From positions 17,432,615 to 17,496,614 of the forward strand of contig JBANSL010000012.1 in assembly GCA_037127255.1 (NCBI GenBank): DNA of 64,000 nt, given 5' to 3'. Within the stretch, counting starts at the first letter, position 1; every line of letters starts with the position of its first letter. Shown here one piece after another: positions 58,701 to 64,000 of this stretch. The DNA comes from Persicaria tinctoria (Eukaryota > Streptophyta > Magnoliopsida > Caryophyllales > Polygonaceae). Both the position numbers and the translations under genes were made by a program. Below the pieces are notes generated by a model. That model had not been told where the DNA came from. It worked only from the letters and a program-made list of their open reading frames with translations, and ran no database searches.

Positions 58701-61700
58701 GAAAGGAAGCATGCAAAGGAGGAGGATGGAGGTATTGCAAATGCGAGAGAAGAAGACCCTGGGGCATCATTGGATGATGAAGAGGCAGCTGCTGTGCAAG
58801 ATCAAGTAAGACAAATAAAGGCCCAGGAAGAGGAATTTGAGACTTTCAATTTGAAAATAGTTCACAGGAAAAACAGGTAACTTTTTGCCTTATCACCAAA
58901 CTCGGTGTGGGTCATTCTGATTTAAAATAAATGTGGAAGGCCTCTTATATTTTTTAAAGAAAATCCCCTTGGCTTGTCAGCTTGTGATATTGAAATGAAT
59001 TGTACATTCAAAACTCTAATGTTGGAGATAAAGTGGTGGCGTTTGTTCATTAGCTGGATTCCTGGTTCCACTGTGTAGGAATTATAGCTTTTGAGGAAGA
59101 ACATTGAGAGTTAGTTTAAAGAACTTCATAAGTTGTATACATGCAAGTGATGCAACTACTTCTAACTTGTAAGGAAGATTAATACTGTGCCTTATTAAAG
59201 GGAGGCAGATCAGCAGTCTCCTTTCTCTGATCCGATTTTTACTGAATGAAAAATTGTTAATAAGAGCAAGCGCCTGACTGCTGTTTGCCTGTATCCTGGT
59301 TGGGATTTGTATGTTTATTTGCTCATGTTTGTAACATCTATTTTATTATTTTTTGAATCTCTTTCGGTCCTGCTAAGTTCAAATGAAAAAAACATTTTTG
59401 AGGCCTCATAAAACCAAAAATATGAATGTTTTTATTTAGAGATAGATGGGCCTGCTGTTTGTAATTTCCTCTCATTTATTGGATTTTTATACATGTGTAC
59501 CCAAATAGAATGGAAAAGAACTTGTACGTTTCAGTTACTAAACACAGACACTGAAGATATGAGCATACAGGAATATATAGATGTGTAGGTCTTTATTTAA
59601 AGAAAATTCCACTCTGGTACCTCAGATTTAAAATTTTCATTCCATCTTTGAGTATTAAAAGATTAAATTCTCTCTGTTTAGAAAAAAAGATGATCAGTAA
59701 AAATATTTTTTACAATTAAAATACTTTAAAAATATTTCTGCATTAAGTTTTGTTTATAGTCTATGTTGGTATATTTTAGTTTTTATTGAATTTCCATGGT
59801 GTTACTAAAATAGTAAGTGTTTTCTCATTTGCAATCTGGCTTCTTTAATGTATTTTCCCTGATCTGACATTTCCCTCCTTTTTCCTTTGAAGAACTGGCT
59901 TCGAGGAGGACAAGAACTTTCATGTTGTATTGAACTCAGTCATAGCTGGACGCTATCATGTTACTGAGTATCTCGGCTCTGCTGCATTCAGTAAAGCTAT
60001 TCAAGCACATGATCTGCATACAGGAATGGATGTCTGTATCAAAATTATAAAAAATAACAAGGATTTTTTTGATCAGAGCCTTGATGAGATAAAACTTCTC
60101 AAGTTTGTCAACACATATGATCCTGGTGACAGACATCACATTCTGAGATTGTATGACTACTTCTATTATCGTGTAAGCTGCCAAGTTCTTCCTTTCTAAT
60201 TGCCTTTTTATGTCCTTTTAAAGTTGTGGTTGAGCTGACATGAAAACATATTGTTTTTTTTTTCTGTTCTATTTTTTCTTTTGGTTATTCTTTGGTGTAG
60301 GGGAATCTTCACATTTTCACTGCTGTAGTTATCCTAAAGATGACTCTTTCTCCACTTTTATGATAATTCTCTTTTCTGCTGTGTCTGGGATTGACTATCT
60401 TCCAAATTCCGCTATAGGCTAAAGTATGTCAGCGGTGTAATTAATTGCATTCTGATCAGTTTGATGGGAAATGATACTTTATTGCAGGAGCATCTTCTAA
60501 TAGTCTGTGAACTTCTCAAGGCAAATCTGTATGAGTTCCATAAATTTAATAGGGAGTCTGGTGGGGAGGTTTACTTCACAATGCCAAGATTGCAGGTTTG
60601 GAAATTGTTTTTATTATTGATATTGTGACACCTTTGTGATTTACAGTACTAATTGCCTTAGTTTGGTCTGTGCAGTCCATCACTACACAGGTTCTGGAGG
60701 CACTGGAATACCTACATGGCCTTGGACTGATACATTGTGATTTGAAGCCGGAGAATATTTTAGTCAAAAGCTATAGCAGATGTGAGGTGAAGGTGATTGA
60801 TCTTGGGAGCAGTTGTTTCGAAACAGATCATCTTTGCTCATATGTCCAATCTAGGTCCTATCGGGCCCCAGAGGTTATACTGGGGCTTCCATATGACAAG
60901 AAAATTGATATCTGGTCACTTGGATGCATCTTGGCAGAACTTTGTACGGGCAATGTGAGTTTCCTCATCCATCTATTACTCATTTTGTTTTATTCTCTGG
61001 AATGCTATATTCGAAGGTATACTCATAGCTATATATTATATTTCTGTGCAAACATCAAGAAACTTGGATTGTCCGCAGATTTGTCGTGCAGTTAAGCAAC
61101 TATGGCTTATTTTACGGATATGTGAAAAAAATCGAAGCCTTAGTAGTGGCAGTGCTACGATGTCACCCAAGTTTTGCTCAAAATCAATGCCCTAGGAGCT
61201 CAAATCTGTCCAAACCAGCTTCAGAGGCATGGAGTTTAAGTCTTACGGGCTTTTGGTTTTGCCAATCTTTGGCTCTTGGGCTTTGTTCAAACAAAAGTTT
61301 CTGGTTAGTGATTACTAGGGCAAAATAGTGATCAGAGAAGATGCACAGTGGTGATGGGTGGGCCAGAGGGGCAGTTGGGGATGGATATGGTGGTGGTAGT
61401 GTGGCTGATATATTGGTTTGGAAAACCATATTGGAAACCCTAGTCTCGAACACATCTTCGACACAATAGTTGAAAACATGATCTGATTGTTTTTAATGTC
61501 CCAGTGTGAAAGTTGGAAACATGTAATTTTTTTTTTTTGTCTCTAAATTTAGTAAACAAGATAACATGATCTGTGGTGATGGAAGGGGTAGTGGCGGGAT
61601 GGCTAAGGCGGTGGTTGCATTGCTGAGAGCCTGAGACCCTCTTCAACCATGGGAAAACCTCTTCCCCTTTTTTATTCCCCTCTCCTAATAATAATTTGAC

Positions 61701-63107
61701 ACCTCATTTATTTTTTTCCTTTAAATTAAATTTAACTATCTACCTCTTCTCTTAAGGTTACCCCCCCCCCCCCCCCCTTTTTTTTTTTTTCCTACAACCC
61801 TTATTTTACTTTGTTTCATTTATTATATATGTACCATCATATATTATTTCCTTTATTTTTATTTATATTTAACAAGTACTTGATATTAATATATTTATTA
61901 CATCTAGATGAAAATTAACAAAATTAGTCAATTAGAAACATCATAACATGGGTAAATAGGTCAAGATGATTGTTAGGCATTTGTAACATCACGTGAAATT
62001 GCGGATTTTTTAAAAGATTTGGATCAAAAAAGATATTTTGGGGTGTATTTGGATTATTGTGATCCATAGTTAAGAAAATGATATGTTAGAAAATAAGTGC
62101 AAAGTACAATAGGTCAAGATTTGGGTATATATAGATTAAAATTGGGCTCAAATTATAGAGTAAAATAAAATTAAACTAATGGTATAATTTATTTGGGAAA
62201 ATAACGAAATATATATATACATGTTTTAATTCATTTTAATCATCATTACATTGAATAAATATGGATGCAAAGGGCATAATTACTTTTTTCCTTTAAAAAA
62301 AAAATTAAATAAGGGAAGAGGTTACCTCTCTCTACCAAGGTAACCTCTTCCATTTCATTACCTTAAGGTTTAGGCTACAACCGAGGGTTTACCTTTTAGT
62401 TACCTTAAGGTAATGAAAACCGTTGTTTGTAGATGCCCTGATATATTGGTGGTTTGGAAAATCATTGAAACCCTAAGCTCAACTTAAACACAATGGTTGA
62501 AAACATGATTGACTTGTTTTAATGTCCTAGTGTGAAAATTGAAAACATGTATCAATTGTTTTATCTCTAAATGTCAAGACCAAGATAACATGATTTATCT
62601 TCTGTATCCTCATTTTCTTCTCTTTTGAGTTGGTTTCTGGACTAATGTCTTCAATCAAATTTGTCCTGAGCAATCTAATCATATCAATCCTTGCTTTCCA
62701 GCTCCTAATTAGTTGTCTAACTATCCACTGGCTCCTCCTTTCTGGGTTTATATCACTTACCATCAATTTGATTAACTCTTATTTAATTCAGTCATTAGTA
62801 TGGATCTTATCACTTTTGAGATTCTTTACATAGTGTGGAGTCATAATCTTGGGGTAGCTAATAGCTATTGTCTTTTATCTTGCTCCTGCAGGAACATCCT
62901 TAGATCTATCACCTCCTTGTACTGAGAATGTCATTATCCTCGCTTGTAATTGCTAATTTAATACTCAAGTTATCGGATTACTGATTGGATCTAAATTTGT
63001 GTTTTTTCTTGCCTCTCATTTCTCTACAATTTGATAATCCCTTTGTTAAAGCAATATGAAGTTAACTGGCAAATGAGAAAACAAGTACTTATCTATAGTT
63101 TGAGTAG

Positions 63108-63140
<33 letters not shown>

Positions 63141-64000
63141 CGCATTGTTGTCTGACAATGCTTTCAAAACTTTGTAGGTCCTCTTCCAAAATGATTCACC
63201 TGCTACATTACTCACAAGAGTGATTGGAATTATTGGACCCATTGAACAACAAATGCTTGCCAAAGGACGAGATACTTACAAGTATTTTACCAAGAACCAT
63301 ATGCTATATGAAAGAAACCAGGTAACTATTGTGTTTTCTTCAGAATTGTTGTAGGCTAGCCTTTTTTGATTGATTTGATTTGTTATTATCTTGTATAGAA
63401 AGGGGTTGGATTACCTTGTATCGCATCAGGTTTCCTCTTATGTTTGGTGGTATGGTTATACTACTACTACTAGAGTACTAGTACTGTCATATCGCGACTT
63501 GGATTAAAATTACAAAGTTTTCCTAGTAAACTACGATTAGCCAGATTAGGTATGTACTTTTATTGGGAATTTTACCATTTGAGACATAAAATTGACCAAA
63601 CTTTCCAGTTAGAATATCTATTTAGTCTTCCAATAAGCAAAGGATAATTTTGGATGAATCACTGTCATACCAATGTTTTAGGAAATGATTTTTTTTAACC
63701 CATCCTAAATGAAAAACGGGAGAATGATTTTGGCAAAGAACGCATAACTCAGAGCTGTGATTGACAACTCAATTTTTCCCATGACCTTCTTTCATACTGT
63801 GGGCATTACTGGTTATGCCATCAACTGAAGGATGTGTTGGAGCATGATGGAATTGATAGAAGTGCAAAAGCAGCTTTGTGTTGGACCAGATAAATATGTT
63901 AGTCAGGGAGCAATATGGTGCCAAATATGTTGCATTTTTTTAAAAATAAACCTAAAAAATGATAAAGTTCTGCTACCTTTTGTCTGGAAGAGGTTGATGT
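55702..64000 (+). CDS. Plant DYRK-type protein kinase with LisH motif (DYRKP group), partial at right edge
   Basis: Exons 55702-56923, 57529-58876, 59893-60172, 60488-60595, 60676-60954 and 63178-63321 join in phase for 1127 codons; the C-terminal kinase end lies beyond the window. ATG 55702 is chosen over the TTG at 55681 because it starts MEEDSGSLDVILDFLRKKG, a LisH motif (residues about 8-33) used for dimerisation. A long acidic, disordered region follows (DSDEYDDDDDVGYMRQP). The kinase domain starts near residue 877: Lys 907 (VCIKIIK), catalytic Asp 1008 (HCDLKPEN), Asp 1028 (DLGSS), activation loop YVQSRSYRAPE with Tyr 1042 and Tyr 1048. DYRKs phosphorylate Ser/Thr and activate by Tyr autophosphorylation. 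The glycine loop is LGSAAFS, which lacks two canonical glycines. No damage found. Confidence 0.92.
56924..57528. other. Kinase intron 1 (coding)
   Basis: GTTAGT to TACAG; AT-rich, no embedded element seen. Confidence 0.85.
58877..59892. other. Kinase intron 2 (coding)
   Basis: GTAACT to TGAAG; AT-rich, no gene or clear element. Confidence 0.85.
60955..63177. other. Kinase intron 5, 2.2 kb, with repeats
   Basis: GTGAGT to TGTAG. It holds an imperfect duplication (61408-61575 and 62440-62597; shared GATATATTGG and AAACATGAT blocks) with a C17T13 run (61761-61790) and AT-rich sequence between. It ends with a 32-base C run at 63108-63139. No coding sequence. Confidence 0.8.
63108..63139. repeat. 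C32 homopolymer
   Basis: 32 consecutive C, ending 38 bases before the acceptor at 63177. It could form an i-motif, or a G-quadruplex on the other strand. The length may be unreliable. Confidence 0.9.
63322..64000. other. Kinase intron 6, incomplete
   Basis: Donor GTAACT at 63322; the next exon (expected to open with an ESNRLEYLIP-like segment) was not found before the window ends. Confidence 0.7.

Overview
The window is nuclear DNA from a flowering plant, most likely a eudicot. The evidence is AT-rich GT-AG introns, two plant-type multi-exon genes, and dense plant transposable elements (Copia, Ty3/gypsy chromovirus, LARD, L1-type LINE, hAT, CACTA, Helitron, MITE). No prokaryotic system, CRISPR array or organellar gene was seen.

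Two host genes are clear, both on the + strand. (1) A signal peptide peptidase-like (SPPL) intramembrane aspartyl protease spans 2135-30150 in 14 exons. It would encode about 529 residues with a signal peptide, a protease-associated lumenal domain and nine-helix core carrying YD, GxGD and PAL motifs. Its introns 5 and 10 are swollen by a 10.1-kb Copia and a 7.1-kb gypsy element. Exon 11 is split by a 282-bp MITE with a TTA target duplication, which puts a stop codon between the two catalytic aspartates, so this allele is probably broken. (2) A plant-specific DYRK-type kinase with an N-terminal LisH motif starts near 55140 (ATG 55702) and runs off the right edge.

Layout. 1-1341: minus-strand Copia gag, primer site and LTR. 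1705-1977: MITE just upstream of SPPL. 2135-30150: SPPL with nested elements: a Helitron in intron 2; in intron 5 a Copia holding several hAT elements, one of which holds a second Copia and more MITEs; in intron 10 a chromovirus holding a hAT that carries a captured wax-synthase fragment; in intron 12 a LINE RNase H ORF. 30151-34377: SINE-like and LINE-3-prime-derived tandem units, an 18-bp-arm hairpin and a Helitron 3-prime end. 34378-40655: a hAT element with a nearly readable transposase, interrupted by a LARD full of tandem arrays. 40656-50455: a Transposase_28-type gypsy-like element whose ORF is interrupted by a CACTA element and by a hAT that itself contains an L1. 51035-52846: three decayed B3-domain gene copies. 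52847-55139: mostly unrecognised sequence. 55140-64000: the kinase gene.

Target-site duplications let the insertion order be read in many places. The two main points of interest are the exonic MITE in the SPPL gene and the hAT that carries a wax-synthase fragment, whose probable autonomous relative lies about 11 kb downstream.
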